Shown: positions 25,734 through 35,121 of the stretch, one piece after another | Numbering within the stretch: the first letter of the stretch is position 1 | Layout: each line of letters starts with the position of its first letter | From: Thermoplasma volcanium GSS1 | GTDB lineage: Archaea > Thermoplasmatota > Thermoplasmata > Thermoplasmatales > Thermoplasmataceae | Assembly: GCF_000011185.1 (NCBI RefSeq) | Contig: NC_002689.2 | Coordinates: 372,001 to 436,000, forward strand | Reading direction: 5' to 3' | DNA length: 64,000 bases | Position numbers and translations under genes: made by a program | Notes under the pieces: generated by a model | Databases searched by the model: none | What the model was told of the DNA's origin: nothing | Seen by the model: the letters and a program-made list of their open reading frames with translations, nothing else

Positions 25734-27175
25734 TGAATAAGCCTGTTGTTCTTCATTATCTGCCTTACTTTATCAACTACATCTTTGGGCATTTCAAGCA
25801 CATCTGGCCATCTCCTCGTGTATCCTTCTGATTTGTCCTTCTTTGTTGCATCTATTCCCATCTTTGATCCATAATTAAACAGCGGAGCTGCATGATCTAA
25901 GCTGTCTGTTACGGTTCCGGGTATTATTATTACATCACGATCAGGGTCTATCCTAGTCGTCATCGCCCAGATAAGTTCCTTCCTGTTATGGATGTTTATG
26001 TCATCATCCACCACTACTATTATCTTAGAGAACATCAGTTGCCCAAGGCCCCATAGGGCAAACATAACCTTCTTTGCATGTCCAGGATACCTCTTCTTTA
26101 TTGAAACGATTACCATGTTGTGAAACACTGCCTCTTCCATCGTATTGATATCAACGACTTCAGGAAGCACCATTTGAATCAGCGGTAGAAACATCCTTTC
26201 CACGGCTTTTCCAAGCACAACATCTTCGTGCCATAGCTTTCCGACTATAGTTGTTGGATATATCCTATCGTTTCTTTCAATTATATTCTTCACATGGAAT
26301 ACAGGAAACTCTTCCTCCAACGAATAATAACCTGTGTGGTCTCCGAAAGGCCCTTCCACTCTTGTCTCAGATGGATCTATATAGCCTTCAAGGACAATCT
26401 CGAAATTCCTAGGATACTCAAGGTCAACGGTTTTTCCCTTCACCAGCTCCGATCTTTTCCTTGAGATGAGCCCTCTAAACATAAATTCGTCTATGCCATT
26501 GGGCAGTGGGGCAACCGCTGAGAATATGGTTAACGGATCGCTTCCTATAACCACGGCTACATCCATCGCCTTTCCTTTCTCCTTTTCCTTCAAGAAGTTC
26601 TCAGATCCGCCTTTATGGATATGCCAATGCATCCCCGTAGTTTCACTATCGTATACCTGCATTCTGTACATACCCATATTCCTAATGCCAGTGCTAGGGT
26701 CTTTGGTTATAACCAACGGTAGTGTTATGAATGGGCCGCCATCATCAGGCCAGGTCTTGCATATCGGGTATCTGTACAGATCAACTTTTTCAAGTTCCGA
26801 ATAGCCGCTGGGAATGCTGTTGGAAACTTTCGGCCTAAGGCCGCTCAATTCCCTCATCATTTCCAGGCCCTTCCCTATAAACGATTCGCTATCTCTGGGA
26901 GGCTTTACAATATCCGCGATCTTCACGCCGATTGAATACGGATCGTCGCCAAGTACTGCCTTTAACTTCTCGTTAGTTGAAAATAAATTTCCAACTGCAG
27001 GTACTTGACTCCCCTTCACATTTTTGAATAAAATGGTACGGCCTCTTCCCATCCGCTCTTCTTCGCTAAGAATGTAAGTTAAATCGAGATTTGGGTCAAC
27101 TTCCTCAGTTATAGTTACTAGATCATTCTTCTTTGCAAGATAATCGAGATATTCGTGGAGATCCTCAAACGTCAT
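25730..27175 (-). CDS. ubiD: UbiD-family decarboxylase
   Basis: A 481-residue prenylated-FMN-dependent decarboxylase acting on aromatic or unsaturated acids. It has the family core EGPFGDHTGYYS (about residue 275), DDDINIHNRKELIWAMTTR for the conserved acidic motif, and an intact C-terminal oligomerisation region. The likely job is decarboxylation of the prenylated quinone precursor, given the coupled UbiA. A UbiX flavin prenyltransferase would be needed and is not seen here. Another archaeal UbiD acts in a mevalonate variant pathway, but the nearby gene at 39.7 kb points to the Thermoplasma route instead. Confidence 0.9.
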   Translation of the reverse strand: MTFEDLHEYLDYLAKKNDLVTITEEVDPNLDLTYILSEEERMGRGRTILFKNVKGSQVPAVGNLFSTNEKLKAVLGDDPYSIGVKIADIVKPPRDSESFIGKGLEMMRELSGLRPKVSNSIPSGYSELEKVDLYRYPICKTWPDDGGPFITLPLVITKDPSTGIRNMGMYRMQVYDSETTGMHWHIHKGGSENFLKEKEKGKAMDVAVVIGSDPLTIFSAVAPLPNGIDEFMFRGLISRKRSELVKGKTVDLEYPRNFEIVLEGYIDPSETRVEGPFGDHTGYYSLEEEFPVFHVKNIIERNDRIYPTTIVGKLWHEDVVLGKAVERMFLPLIQMVLPEVVDINTMEEAVFHNMVIVSIKKRYPGHAKKVMFALWGLGQLMFSKIIVVVDDDINIHNRKELIWAMTTRIDPDRDVIIIPGTVTDSLDHAAPLFNYGSKMGIDATKKDKSEGYTRRWPDVLEMPKDVVDKVRQIMKNNRLIQ

Positions 27176-27196
27176 GCGTGCTGATATAAACTAAGG

Positions 27197-28561
27197 TTAA
27201 GAAATTTCTCTTTTCTTGCTATAACGTATGCATTCCTCTACGAATCTCTTCGGAATGGCAATGTTGGACAAAAAATGAATATGCACATAGCTCGCCACTA
27301 CATTATTTGAGTAGTAGCCGTCTTCTTCAAACCTGTCTTTATACTTCAGAACGAATGGATGGTCCACTTTATCTTGGAATTGGATCGTAGATCGATGGAA
27401 CTCATGGCCTCTTGCAGTTTCACCATGCCTTAGAAGCATGTTGCTAGTTTTAGAAACTATCTCCCTGTAGCCAAGTATAAGTTTGTCTGTAAGAAAGGTC
27501 TTAGCTGGAACGATGCCAACGCCCGGATATTCGATGCCGTCCTGTCCTACAATAGTTCTTGTAAGATACATATAGCCACCGCATTCAGCCAGTGTAGGTA
27601 CGCCTTTTTTTATCAGCTTAGCTATGTTTTCTCTTGCATCGACGGCATAGGCAAGTTTCTTTGCAAAAACTTCGGGATATCCACCGCCTATGTAGAGCCC
27701 GTCTGTATCTTCAGGAGGGATTTCATTGTTTAGCGGAGAAAAAAATACTAGCTCAGCTCCGAGATTCCTCAACACCCTAAAATTTTCTTCATAGTAAAAG
27801 TCAAAGGCGCTATCATAGGCCACCGCTATCTTGGCATATCCAACTCTTGATAAGAGCGGACTAAATTTAGGATCCAGGTCTCTTGATGCTCGGGCTATCT
27901 CGATTATTCCATCAACGTTAATGTGAGTAACCTTGCTCAGCCTCTCTATATAGTCTGAAAAAGAATTCAACTCGCTTGCCTGTACTAGCCCAAGATGTCG
28001 ACTTTCAAGTCTTACTTCATCGTTTTTTTCAATATAACCAAGCACACGAACATTAGTATTATCTTCAATGGCCTTCTTAATGAGATCGTAATGCCGTTCT
28101 CCAGAAACCCTCGTAACTATGACACCGGCGAGAAGATCTCCTGAGAAGTCTTTAAAACCTTTTACGATAGCAGCAGCTGAACCTGACAATCCATATCCGT
28201 CAATTACAAGGATAATTGGGGTGCCGGTAATTCTGGCTAGATCTAGGGTACTGCCTTCGTCGGTCGATCCAAACCCATCCAGTAATCCCATCACACCTTC
28301 AATAACTGAAATATTAAAACTTGTGGAAGCGTCTGCCAATAACTGAAATATCCTTTCCCTCGGGATCATCCACAGGTCTAGATTATCGCTCGTTGCTCCA
28401 GCTAATAATGAATGAAACTGTGGATCAATGTAATCCGGGCCGACTTTGTATGGTTTGACTTTTAACCCTTTATTCTTAAGGGCAGATATGACTGCCAATG
28501 TTGTGGTGGTTTTTCCCACACCGCTGTTTGTACCGGCAATTATAACTCTGGGTACTTTCAT
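27197..28561 (-). CDS. cbiA: Cobyrinic acid a,c-diamide synthase
   Basis: Amidates the a and c side chains of cobyrinate using glutamine and ATP. The 454-residue protein has the dethiobiotin-synthetase-like N-terminal domain with P-loop GTNSGVGKTT (10-19), KPYKVGPDYIDPQFH, then VIEGVMGLLDG, and a C-terminal glutamine amidotransferase domain with Cys in TLAECGGYMYL and RGHEFHRS. It overlaps the PAC2 gene by 4 bases. No other cobalamin genes are in the window, so it could serve full synthesis or precursor salvage. Related CfbB makes Ni-sirohydrochlorin diamide, but only in methanogens. Confidence 0.85.
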   Translation of the reverse strand: MKVPRVIIAGTNSGVGKTTTTLAVISALKNKGLKVKPYKVGPDYIDPQFHSLLAGATSDNLDLWMIPRERIFQLLADASTSFNISVIEGVMGLLDGFGSTDEGSTLDLARITGTPIILVIDGYGLSGSAAAIVKGFKDFSGDLLAGVIVTRVSGERHYDLIKKAIEDNTNVRVLGYIEKNDEVRLESRHLGLVQASELNSFSDYIERLSKVTHINVDGIIEIARASRDLDPKFSPLLSRVGYAKIAVAYDSAFDFYYEENFRVLRNLGAELVFFSPLNNEIPPEDTDGLYIGGGYPEVFAKKLAYAVDARENIAKLIKKGVPTLAECGGYMYLTRTIVGQDGIEYPGVGIVPAKTFLTDKLILGYREIVSKTSNMLLRHGETARGHEFHRSTIQFQDKVDHPFVLKYKDRFEEDGYYSNNVVASYVHIHFLSNIAIPKRFVEECIRYSKKREIS

Positions 28562-29313
28562 CCAAAGTAACCCAAATCTTCTTTTCCTTGCTTGTTCTGG
28601 AACTCTTCCTGCATTTTTCCTGTTATCTGTTCTATCTGCTTGCTCCTTGTTTCAATATCGGACATGTCTATTTTAATTCCAATCTGTTTCTGTAAGACGT
28701 TTAGAACTTCCATCGCACTCTTCGGATCGGCAAAATAGCCTGAAGTTTCTCCCATGAGACACGCGCCATTTATCTTGAATATTTCCATTCCGAGGCCAAG
28801 AATTAGCCCGGCTGAGCCAACTATACCTCCGCCTGGTTCCCCTTTCGGAAATATTACCCCGTTCTTTTCTAGTTCCGGTATGAGTTTTTTGTCAGTCACA
28901 GCTCCTAGGACTCTAGGTCTTTCCACAATCTTACCAACGCTATAGCCACCAAGCGTGTATACTTCACTAACATTCATATCCTTTGCAAGTTCTAGCATCT
29001 TGTACGAAAGTTCATATTGAGCTTCTTGGGTTGTACCCTGAAAGTCTCCTCCAAGAACAAGGAGATCGTGCTTTCCTCTCATTTTTTTGTAATAGATAGA
29101 ATTTCGAACAAGGTGAATCTCGCTGTCATCGTTTATGAATACCTGCGGTGGAAGATACTCAGAGAAAATATCATAGATCTTAACCATGTTTAATTTTTCA
29201 ACTATATAATCTGCTGCGATCTTTCCAACGTTACCTATCCCAGGCAAGCCGCCTATGAGAATTGGTGATTTTAATTTGACGTCTCTATACTTTACCACTA
29301 TTATTTTTTCCAT
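28558..29313 (-). CDS. PAC2-family protein, proteasome assembly chaperone homologue (PbaB-like)
   Basis: A 251-residue soluble protein of the PAC2 family: LIGGLPGIGNVGKIAADYI near residues 20-40, LLVLGGDFQGTTQEAQYELS, the glycine-rich EPGGGIVGSAGLILG, and a C-terminal helical extension ending in DLGYFG. Archaeal members help assemble the 20S proteasome alpha ring; the C-terminal tyrosine recalls, but does not match, the HbYX docking motif. It overlaps nop10 by 29 bases and cbiA by 4. The neighbourhood with aIF2alpha and Nop10 is a known archaeal arrangement. Confidence 0.8.
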   Translation of the reverse strand: MEKIIVVKYRDVKLKSPILIGGLPGIGNVGKIAADYIVEKLNMVKIYDIFSEYLPPQVFINDDSEIHLVRNSIYYKKMRGKHDLLVLGGDFQGTTQEAQYELSYKMLELAKDMNVSEVYTLGGYSVGKIVERPRVLGAVTDKKLIPELEKNGVIFPKGEPGGGIVGSAGLILGLGMEIFKINGACLMGETSGYFADPKSAMEVLNVLQKQIGIKIDMSDIETRSKQIEQITGKMQEEFQNKQGKEDLGYFG

Positions 29314-29473
29314 ATTTTCCCTCCAATAGCTCTTCCATTCTGTACTTTTTAAACCTGTCTACCGGTGAAAACCTAGGAGGAACAGCTATGTAGGTCTGAG
29401 AACCACATACTGGGCAGATCTCCTCCATAGTATAGCGACCACATTTCCGGCATTTTCTTATGAGAGATTTCAT
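29285..29473 (-). CDS. nop10: H/ACA RNP component Nop10
   Basis: A 62-residue zinc-ribbon protein of the H/ACA pseudouridylation complex, which bridges Cbf5 and L7Ae. The ribbon cysteines are in IRKCRKCGRYT and EEICPVCGS, followed by PPRFSPVDRFKKYR, the Cbf5-binding signature. It overlaps aIF2alpha by 4 bases and the PAC2 gene by 29. Confidence 0.95.
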   Translation of the reverse strand: MKSLIRKCRKCGRYTMEEICPVCGSQTYIAVPPRFSPVDRFKKYRMEELLEGKYGKNNSGKV

Positions 29474-30234
29474 TGCCTAGAAAACTCCAATTCCACTTGT
29501 AGCTTTTTAGCCTTATCTGTTACACTCTGGACTATTTTCTTTAATGTTTCCTCAGCCTTTTTGTAGTCTTTATCCCTAACGACGATCCTATACCTAGGCG
29601 CCCCGACATACTCCAGTTCTGCCTTTCCGATCTCTGGTGGTATTGTGAGAACTTCCTTTATCTTTTCAACACCATCAGACGCTAGAGAATAAGCTTCGAA
29701 GTAACCCGCCACTGAAACTTCAGGTATAGTTATATTTTCCTTTGCGACTTCCACGAAAGTGTCTTTCCAGTCACCGTTTATGTCAGGTAACCATTCTCCC
29801 TCCGCTGCGGCAGCGCTTTCAAACGCAGCGAATAGAGTACCATAGAGCTCTACTAACCTTACACCAAATTCTTTCTTGCAGGCCTCAAGATCCTTGTTTA
29901 GTTTCGAGCAAACTATTTCGAATAGCTTGTCTGCCTTTTGTTCGTTCTTCCATTCAGCTATCTTTTCCCTGCTTTGATGTTGGTTAACTCTCTTCAAAGA
30001 GAGGTCTACATTTTTCCTCTCCTGATTTACATTTATGACTTTGCAAACCACGCGCTGGCCTTCCCTAAGGTAGCTTCTTATGTGTTTTACCCAACCAGTT
30101 GCAACCTCTGATATATGTATGTAACCTTCGACACCAGGATACTCTTCTAGTATCCCATTTGCACCGAAGTTCTTAACCTCTGTTATCTTCACTACTACTA
30201 GATCGCCTACCTCTGGGAGCAGTTTTATGTTCAT
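29470..30234 (-). CDS. Translation initiation factor 2 subunit alpha
   Basis: Alpha subunit of aIF2, which delivers initiator tRNA with the gamma subunit. The 254-residue protein has an N-terminal S1 domain (residues 1-85; EYPGVEGYIHISEV, VVCKVINVNQERKNVDLSLK), a central helical domain (about 90-170) and a C-terminal alpha/beta domain (about 175-254) that binds aIF2gamma. ATGA-type overlaps on both sides (S27e and Nop10) show a tightly coupled translation operon. Confidence 0.95.
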   Translation of the reverse strand: MNIKLLPEVGDLVVVKITEVKNFGANGILEEYPGVEGYIHISEVATGWVKHIRSYLREGQRVVCKVINVNQERKNVDLSLKRVNQHQSREKIAEWKNEQKADKLFEIVCSKLNKDLEACKKEFGVRLVELYGTLFAAFESAAAAEGEWLPDINGDWKDTFVEVAKENITIPEVSVAGYFEAYSLASDGVEKIKEVLTIPPEIGKAELEYVGAPRYRIVVRDKDYKKAEETLKKIVQSVTDKAKKLQVELEFSRQ

Positions 30235-30428
30235 AGGCTCTCTATCACTTCTCCGGATGTTTCAAGCACTCCTCCTGTAGGCTTAGCTATTGTTGCCCCG
30301 CATATATTGCATGTCACAACGGATGATGGACGTGCGAAGACAACCTGTACATTGCCACAGTCCTTGCACTTTATCTTGAGAAAATGCCCACTAACGTTTT
30401 TTGGTTTTACAAATTTAACTTCACTCAT
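30231..30428 (-). CDS. rps27e: 30S ribosomal protein S27e
   Basis: A 65-residue ribosomal zinc ribbon. The four cysteines sit in KIKCKDCGNVQ and VVTCNICGA, separated by the normal interval. It overlaps aIF2alpha by 4 bases and starts 2 bases after the L44e stop codon. Confidence 0.95.
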   Translation of the reverse strand: MSEVKFVKPKNVSGHFLKIKCKDCGNVQVVFARPSSVVTCNICGATIAKPTGGVLETSGEVIESL

Positions 30429-30430
30429 GA

Positions 30431-30712
30431 TTATGCCTCCACTATCTCGAATTTCTTAGCCCTTATCCCCGGCGGTGTAATAGCTTTATGGCATTCATCG
30501 CACACGAGGCGGAGAGCAATTCTCTTAGTTGGTTTCTCCCTACCTTCAAATCTCGGCCTTGGAAAACCTCCATATCCAGACGTTACCCTCCTGAATCTCC
30601 TTTGGCCAGCTTTCAACTCGCTTGCCTTCCTCTTTCTAACCCTCTCAACAGAATGAGTTGTATGCTTCTTACAGTATGGACAATACGTAACTATCTTTTT
30701 TGGCATTTTCAA
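30431..30712 (-). CDS. rpl44e: 50S ribosomal protein L44e
   Basis: A 93-residue zinc-binding ribosomal protein with [26 protein letters not shown] and LVCDECHKA. It is the first gene of the L44e-S27e-aIF2alpha-Nop10 operon. TTG at 30712 is preferred because AGGTGA lies 7 bases upstream; the nearer ATG at 30706 would be 13 bases away. Repeat R1c begins about 60 bases upstream, so the promoter region may have been altered by that element. Confidence 0.95.
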   Translation of the reverse strand: MKMPKKIVTYCPYCKKHTTHSVERVRKRKASELKAGQRRFRRVTSGYGGFPRPRFEGREKPTKRIALRLVCDECHKAITPPGIRAKKFEIVEA

Positions 30713-30768
30713 CTTGAATTCACCTTTGACTTCGAAAGTATTTCAATCTATTATTTTTACCTTTTCCA

Positions 30769-30861
30769 AGATTAATATTGTCAATTTTTTGTCGATTCTT
30801 TAATGGATCGATACTTGATCGATACTTCAAGTAAAATGATGAAATACTGTAAGTAGATTCA
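30769..30861. repeat. Diverged copy c of repeat R1
   Basis: Shares the order of segments with R1a and R1b: ATATTGTCAATTTTTTG, TTTAATGGATCGATAC, and GAAATACTGTAAGTAGA, but with substitutions, a duplicated GATCGATAC segment and loss of about 10 bases. The TATA box of the long copies is not retained. It lies upstream of the L44e operon. Confidence 0.5.
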
Positions 30862-31402
30862 TATACAATAACGGTATTTACGTTTGTGTATGCCTATAAG
30901 GCATGACACAGGATTTTTTAACATCCGATAACTTAAAGGCTCATGTACCAATTTATTGATATTATTAGCCTTACGATTACTATTGTGCTCGAGAAGAACA
31001 TCACATCATGAAATTCTGTATCGAAGGAAGTTTATAAGGATCTCAAAAAGTACGGTACGCCTTCATGTTATTATTCGAATATAATCAATAAAGGAGTTGC
31101 ACTTGTTAAGATCTAAAGGAAAAGGTTGTGAAAAAAGAGAAAGCAAAAGTAACGCATTTGGAAAGGCCAATGCTTTCTGCATTATTTGGTTTTAATATAA
31201 TCGATGGGAATGCATAATTCATGTAGCTGTCAGAATGCACGACTACAGTAGGCATTGATCGAAAAATTAGGAATAATACTGTAGTAAATGAGTATAATCA
31301 ACTCTAACCGCTTACCGTTTAGGAATAACAGACCTATTTATGCTTTCATTACTTAATGTTTTATCTCTATTTTAGTTCGGATGAACATTATTGTAATTTG
31401 AT
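30862..31402. other. Gene-less region with decayed coding traces
   Basis: A plus-strand frame at about 31029-31115 contains KDLKKYGTPSCYYSN and ends in TAA; it looks like the tail of a decayed protein, possibly belonging to the R1-type element, but I cannot identify it. Nothing else coding is evident. Confidence 0.4.
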
Positions 31403-31690
31403 CTAGAGCTTTGACAGAACGTCTTTCAGTACATCCCCTTTCTTTATACCTAACGCAGATGCTGCACTGGTGACTTCTACGATTTTCCCATTTAGCATAT
31501 CATCAAGTGTTTTAATGCCGGTTATGCGTACTGCAGTATCCCCAAGTTTTTCTGCTGCATCAAGGTTAAGATACCCGCACATAGCGTATCCATGTTCTCC
31601 TTTTAATATTAATAGTGGTGCATTACCTAGCCCCATTCTGAAAAACTGGAACGCTTTTCCATTTAGGTTAACGGTATCGATTTCTATCAT
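31403..31690 (-). CDS. DUF1805 family protein
   Basis: A 95-residue protein from ATG 31690 (an ATG at 31750 gives an unlikely 20-residue extension). The pattern of short strands with GNAPLLILKGEHGYAMCGYLN and the central Cys match a small conserved archaeal/bacterial family of unknown function (DUF1805). It stands alone between two AT-rich gaps. Confidence 0.7.
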   Translation of the reverse strand: MIEIDTVNLNGKAFQFFRMGLGNAPLLILKGEHGYAMCGYLNLDAAEKLGDTAVRITGIKTLDDMLNGKIVEVTSAASALGIKKGDVLKDVLSKL

Positions 31691-32042
31691 AGTAACATGG
31701 TATCGTTGGAAAGCATAAATAACTCTGTTTGTTGATAATTCTATTTTCACGATGGCTAATAACCTAGATATGCTATTTGAGCGACAGCAATAATCAAACT
31801 GTGTCAGTGCATTGCATATTTGATAAAGGTTGGTAAACGTACACTAGAATTTATGCTAATGGAGTTATAGATGCGGTAATCTAATAATAATTAGAAGACT
31901 GAAAAGCTTGTTTTATGGCCATAGTACAATGCAGATTGCACGTAATGCCTAACATTAAATTTAACTTTAGATCGAGGCATAAAATCAACAAAGAGCAAGC
32001 AATATACAATGTTTAAAATATCAATGTATATTTAGCATCAGC

Positions 32043-32408
32043 ATGGAGAAGTCTATCAGGGATTTCCAATTCATCATCTACGCTGCGTTGTTCGTAATTT
32101 CTATGGCGGTCTTGGTTATAGTTTCAAATCAGCTGATATTTCATAATTCATTTCTCAACGATGCACAGTTCAACGTCGGCGATTGGGTATATTGGATATT
32201 TGCTGTATCTTTTATAGCCGCCATTATGTTTGGATACTCGATGTGGGCAAACTTAAGGGATACCTCAAGGTTCGAATCCCTAATCAACAGCTCAAGTAAA
32301 AGCGTTTTCGTACGAAATCTTGATGAATTAGAGAGGCTTGCCAAAAAACTTGGCAAAGGTTATTTGATCCAGCTAGAAAATGCAAAGGAAAAGTGGAAAG
32401 TTAAGTAA
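32043..32408 (+). CDS. Small membrane protein, two TM helices (DUF3198-like)
   Basis: A 121-residue protein with hydrophobic helices at about residues 9-29 and 47-67, followed by a charged, helical cytoplasmic tail of 50 residues ([21 protein letters not shown]). It resembles a Thermoplasmatales-specific family of unknown function; this identification is from memory. It is convergent with speE, the 3' ends overlapping by 8 bases. Confidence 0.65.
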   Translation: MEKSIRDFQFIIYAALFVISMAVLVIVSNQLIFHNSFLNDAQFNVGDWVYWIFAVSFIAAIMFGYSMWANLRDTSRFESLINSSSKSVFVRNLDELERLAKKLGKGYLIQLENAKEKWKVK

Positions 32409-33222
32409 TTAAGTCCTTCACAAACTGCGGCAACTTGAACACCCCATCCAAGACATCTTCGTTGAAATACTTTCCCTTTATTGCCGGTTTTCTTGGGTTC
32501 ATTGCATCTTCACTTGCTATCGTGAAGGACCAGAAACCACTAGGATAAGTGGGTATGAAGCCCGTATATACTTTCACGTCCTTAAAGAGCCTCCTCATGC
32601 CAGTGTAAGCTAGTTTTAATGCTTTTGGCTGATAAAATGGAGAACCTGACTGTGATACTATTACTCCGCCGTCGCTAAGTATTTTCGTTATATCACTATA
32701 AAATTCCATGGAAAAAAGGCCTTCAGCTGGACCCTCCGGATCGGTTGAATCTATTATAACCAAATCGAATTTTTCATTACATTTCCTTACATACTTTATG
32801 CCGTCGTCAATGATCAGGTTAACCCTCTTATCGGTGAAGGCCGAAGAAAGGTCCGGAAAGAACCGTTTCGAAACTTCGACGACCTGGCCATCTATCTCTA
32901 CATTGACGATCTTATTTAGGCCTAGATCTAACAATCTTCTGGCAGCACCACCATCTCCCCCACCTATTACAAGGGCCGATTGAGGTGGATTCTTTGTCAT
33001 GTGGTAAGGGATCATAGTTATGAGTTCGTGGTAGATGTACTCATCCCTCTCTGTTAGCTGGACCGTTCCGTCGATGGCTAGAAGCTTACCAAAGTCATAT
33101 GTATCGAATAAATCGATTCTCTGGTAGTCAGTTTTTATGGAGAGGAGCTGATCGCTTACCCTGAACGATAGCTGCAAGTTATCAGAATACCGCTCGGAAA
33201 ACCAATTTTCAATGAGCTTCAT
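32401..33222 (-). CDS. speE: Spermidine synthase (polyamine aminopropyltransferase)
   Basis: Transfers an aminopropyl group from decarboxylated AdoMet to putrescine or a related amine, releasing MTA. The 273-residue protein has an N-terminal beta-strand domain with [20 protein letters not shown], the AdoMet-binding [15 protein letters not shown], and the catalytic-loop [17 protein letters not shown]-type variations cannot be used to assign amine specificity. ATG 33222 is chosen because the family begins near KLIENWFSE. Its substrate and product connect to speD (23.5 kb) and MTA phosphorylase (54.9 kb). Confidence 0.9.
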   Translation of the reverse strand: MKLIENWFSERYSDNLQLSFRVSDQLLSIKTDYQRIDLFDTYDFGKLLAIDGTVQLTERDEYIYHELITMIPYHMTKNPPQSALVIGGGDGGAARRLLDLGLNKIVNVEIDGQVVEVSKRFFPDLSSAFTDKRVNLIIDDGIKYVRKCNEKFDLVIIDSTDPEGPAEGLFSMEFYSDITKILSDGGVIVSQSGSPFYQPKALKLAYTGMRRLFKDVKVYTGFIPTYPSGFWSFTIASEDAMNPRKPAIKGKYFNEDVLDGVFKLPQFVKDLIT

Positions 33223-33412
33223 ACGACTTTTATTCCTATACAATATTTAGATTTTGGCTTATACATCAATCATAGCTATACTAAAGAACGAGAATCCTGC
33301 TTAGAAATTAAATATGCATAACGCGGGTGATTTCCGTGCTATACAAAATATAGGGAAAAATGGTTTGGTATTACATTCGATAAAAGATTATATTCTCACA
33401 TAATACCTCTGC

Positions 33413-34345
33413 ATGGACAGAAAAGAATTACTTAGCAAGCCAGTTCAAGACCTGCGCATTGACGGGAATACAACCCTATCAAATCTTATGGCCCAGTTCT
33501 CTAACATAGGTGGCTTTACTGCTGCAAAACTCTATGAAGCCCATTCGATAATTTCTGACATGTTTTTGGAAGATAACACAACCTTCCTTTCGTTCCCTGC
33601 CGATATTATATCTACCGGTCTACGCGGCCTAATAAACGATGTTGTGAAGAGGAAACTAGTCGATGTCATAATTACTACTTCTGGAACGCTTGACCATGAC
33701 ATCGCAAGAACATTCGGAAAATATTACTGCGGTTCCTTCAACTACAGCGACGTGGAACTGAGGGAGATCAACATAAATAGGTTGGGAAACGTGCTTGTCC
33801 CAGATGAATCATATGGAGAACTCATAGAAGAAAAGGTGATGGAACAGCTCGAGAAGCTCTATTCGATAAAGAAAGAGTGGGCAACGGTCGATCTCATAAA
33901 AGAGATCGGGCTTAGCATTAACAACGAATCATCAATACTCTATAATGCTGCAAAGAACGATATCCCAATATTCGTGCCTGGCATAACCGATGGCTCCTTT
34001 GGTTCTCAGTTGTGGAGCTTTTACGAACAGCACCACGATTTTAAAATAAATTTGCTCGAGGATGAGCACAGACTTTCCGATATAATATTCGATGCAAAAA
34101 AGACGGGTGCAATAATGGTTGGTGGAGGTATATCGAAGCATCACACCATATGGTGGAATCAATTCAGGGATGGTTTGGATTACGCTGTCTACATAACTAC
34201 TGCACAGGAATATGACGGCTCACTCTCAGGGGCAAAGCTTGAAGAAGCCATATCTTGGAAGAAGGTCAGGCCAAACGCTAGGTTTGTGAATATATATGGA
34301 GATGCGACTGTGATTATGCCAATACTCATGGCTCCATTCCTGTAG
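33413..34345 (+). CDS. dys: Deoxyhypusine synthase
   Basis: Uses spermidine and NAD to convert one lysine of aIF5A to deoxyhypusine. The 310-residue protein shows GGFTAAKLYEA, the TTSGTLDHDIART region, IFVPGITDGSFGSQLW, the active-site Lys242 in GGGISKHHT, and DYAVYITTAQEYDGSLSGA. It is divergent from the spermidine synthase gene, sharing a 190-base intergenic region, so the spermidine maker and user may be co-regulated. Confidence 0.95.
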   Translation: MDRKELLSKPVQDLRIDGNTTLSNLMAQFSNIGGFTAAKLYEAHSIISDMFLEDNTTFLSFPADIISTGLRGLINDVVKRKLVDVIITTSGTLDHDIARTFGKYYCGSFNYSDVELREININRLGNVLVPDESYGELIEEKVMEQLEKLYSIKKEWATVDLIKEIGLSINNESSILYNAAKNDIPIFVPGITDGSFGSQLWSFYEQHHDFKINLLEDEHRLSDIIFDAKKTGAIMVGGGISKHHTIWWNQFRDGLDYAVYITTAQEYDGSLSGAKLEEAISWKKVRPNARFVNIYGDATVIMPILMAPFL

Positions 34346-34475
34346 GTATACGTTAAACAAATATAAATAATTTTTATAAATTTATAAAATGAATTAGCGA
34401 TTGTTCTGACCCTGAAATATAATTGTAATTTATAAAATATCATAATCTTTATTAATTGATACAACATATTTGTAT

Positions 34476-34934
34476 ATGGAACTGTTAAAGGTTGGTGATC
34501 AAGCCCCTGATTTTGAGACTGTTGATCAAAGTGGAAGCAAAGTTAGATTGAGCGACTTTAAGGGACAGCCAGTTGTTCTTTACTTTTACCCTAAGGATAA
34601 CACTCCTGGATGCACAACGGAAGCCTGCAACTTTAGGGATAACTTTAACTCATTTAAGGAAGCCGGTATCAAGGTTATAGGGGTGAGCGTTGATTCGCCG
34701 GAATCACATAAGAGGTTCGCAGAAAAGTATCAGCTCAACTTTACGCTTGCCTCTGACAAAGAAAAGGAAATTTGTAAAAAATATGGTGTGCTAGGTCTTG
34801 CAACGGCTAAGAGAGTGACATACATAATAGATCGAGATGGAAAGATCGTCTACGTATATCCAAAAGTCACACCTAAGGATCACGCAGTGGAAGTTATGAA
34901 CAAAATAAAGGAGCTAGGCCTTATACCATCCTGA
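34476..34934 (+). CDS. bcp: Peroxiredoxin, Bcp/PrxQ type
   Basis: A thiol peroxidase of 152 residues. The peroxidatic cysteine is in YPKDNTPGCTTEAC with the second cysteine five positions later, the atypical two-Cys arrangement of Bcp. ATG 34476 gives the usual family start (MELLKVGDQAPDF); an ATG at 34470 adds two residues. With the peroxiredoxin pseudogene at 60.2 kb, this may be one of few intact peroxiredoxins. TATA-like AT-rich sequence lies upstream. Confidence 0.9.
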   Translation: MELLKVGDQAPDFETVDQSGSKVRLSDFKGQPVVLYFYPKDNTPGCTTEACNFRDNFNSFKEAGIKVIGVSVDSPESHKRFAEKYQLNFTLASDKEKEICKKYGVLGLATAKRVTYIIDRDGKIVYVYPKVTPKDHAVEVMNKIKELGLIPS

Positions 34935-34941
34935 TCGTTGA

Positions 34942-35115
34942 TCAGGAATAACTTTTTTCTTCTTGAATAAGCATAATTGAGACGAATATAGATCCAAGTA
35001 TCCATATTATAGATATAAGCAAAAGTATGAAGATATCAAAAATGATCGCAAACGCAAATAATAAAATGGGGATTATGTATTTAAGCAATCCCCATACAAG
35101 GTCATAATAATCCAT
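34942..35115 (-). CDS. Small hydrophobic protein downstream of L12
   Basis: A 57-residue open frame from ATG 35115 to TGA 34942-34944, starting 6 bases after the rpl12 stop codon. It has an N-terminal MDYYDLVWGL, then about 40 mostly hydrophobic residues (one or two TM helices), and a charged IQEEKSYS tail. Position in the L11-L1-L10-L12 operon and the absence of a gap support it being translated. I do not recognise the family. Confidence 0.6.
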   Translation of the reverse strand: MDYYDLVWGLLKYIIPILLFAFAIIFDIFILLLISIIWILGSIFVSIMLIQEEKSYS

Positions 35116-35121
35116 GAAGGA

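Noticed and set aside
34935-35121. Purely intergenic interpretation of the DNA between bcp and rpl12
   Set aside because: A 57-codon hydrophobic frame in tight register with rpl12 is a better explanation and is listed as a gene.
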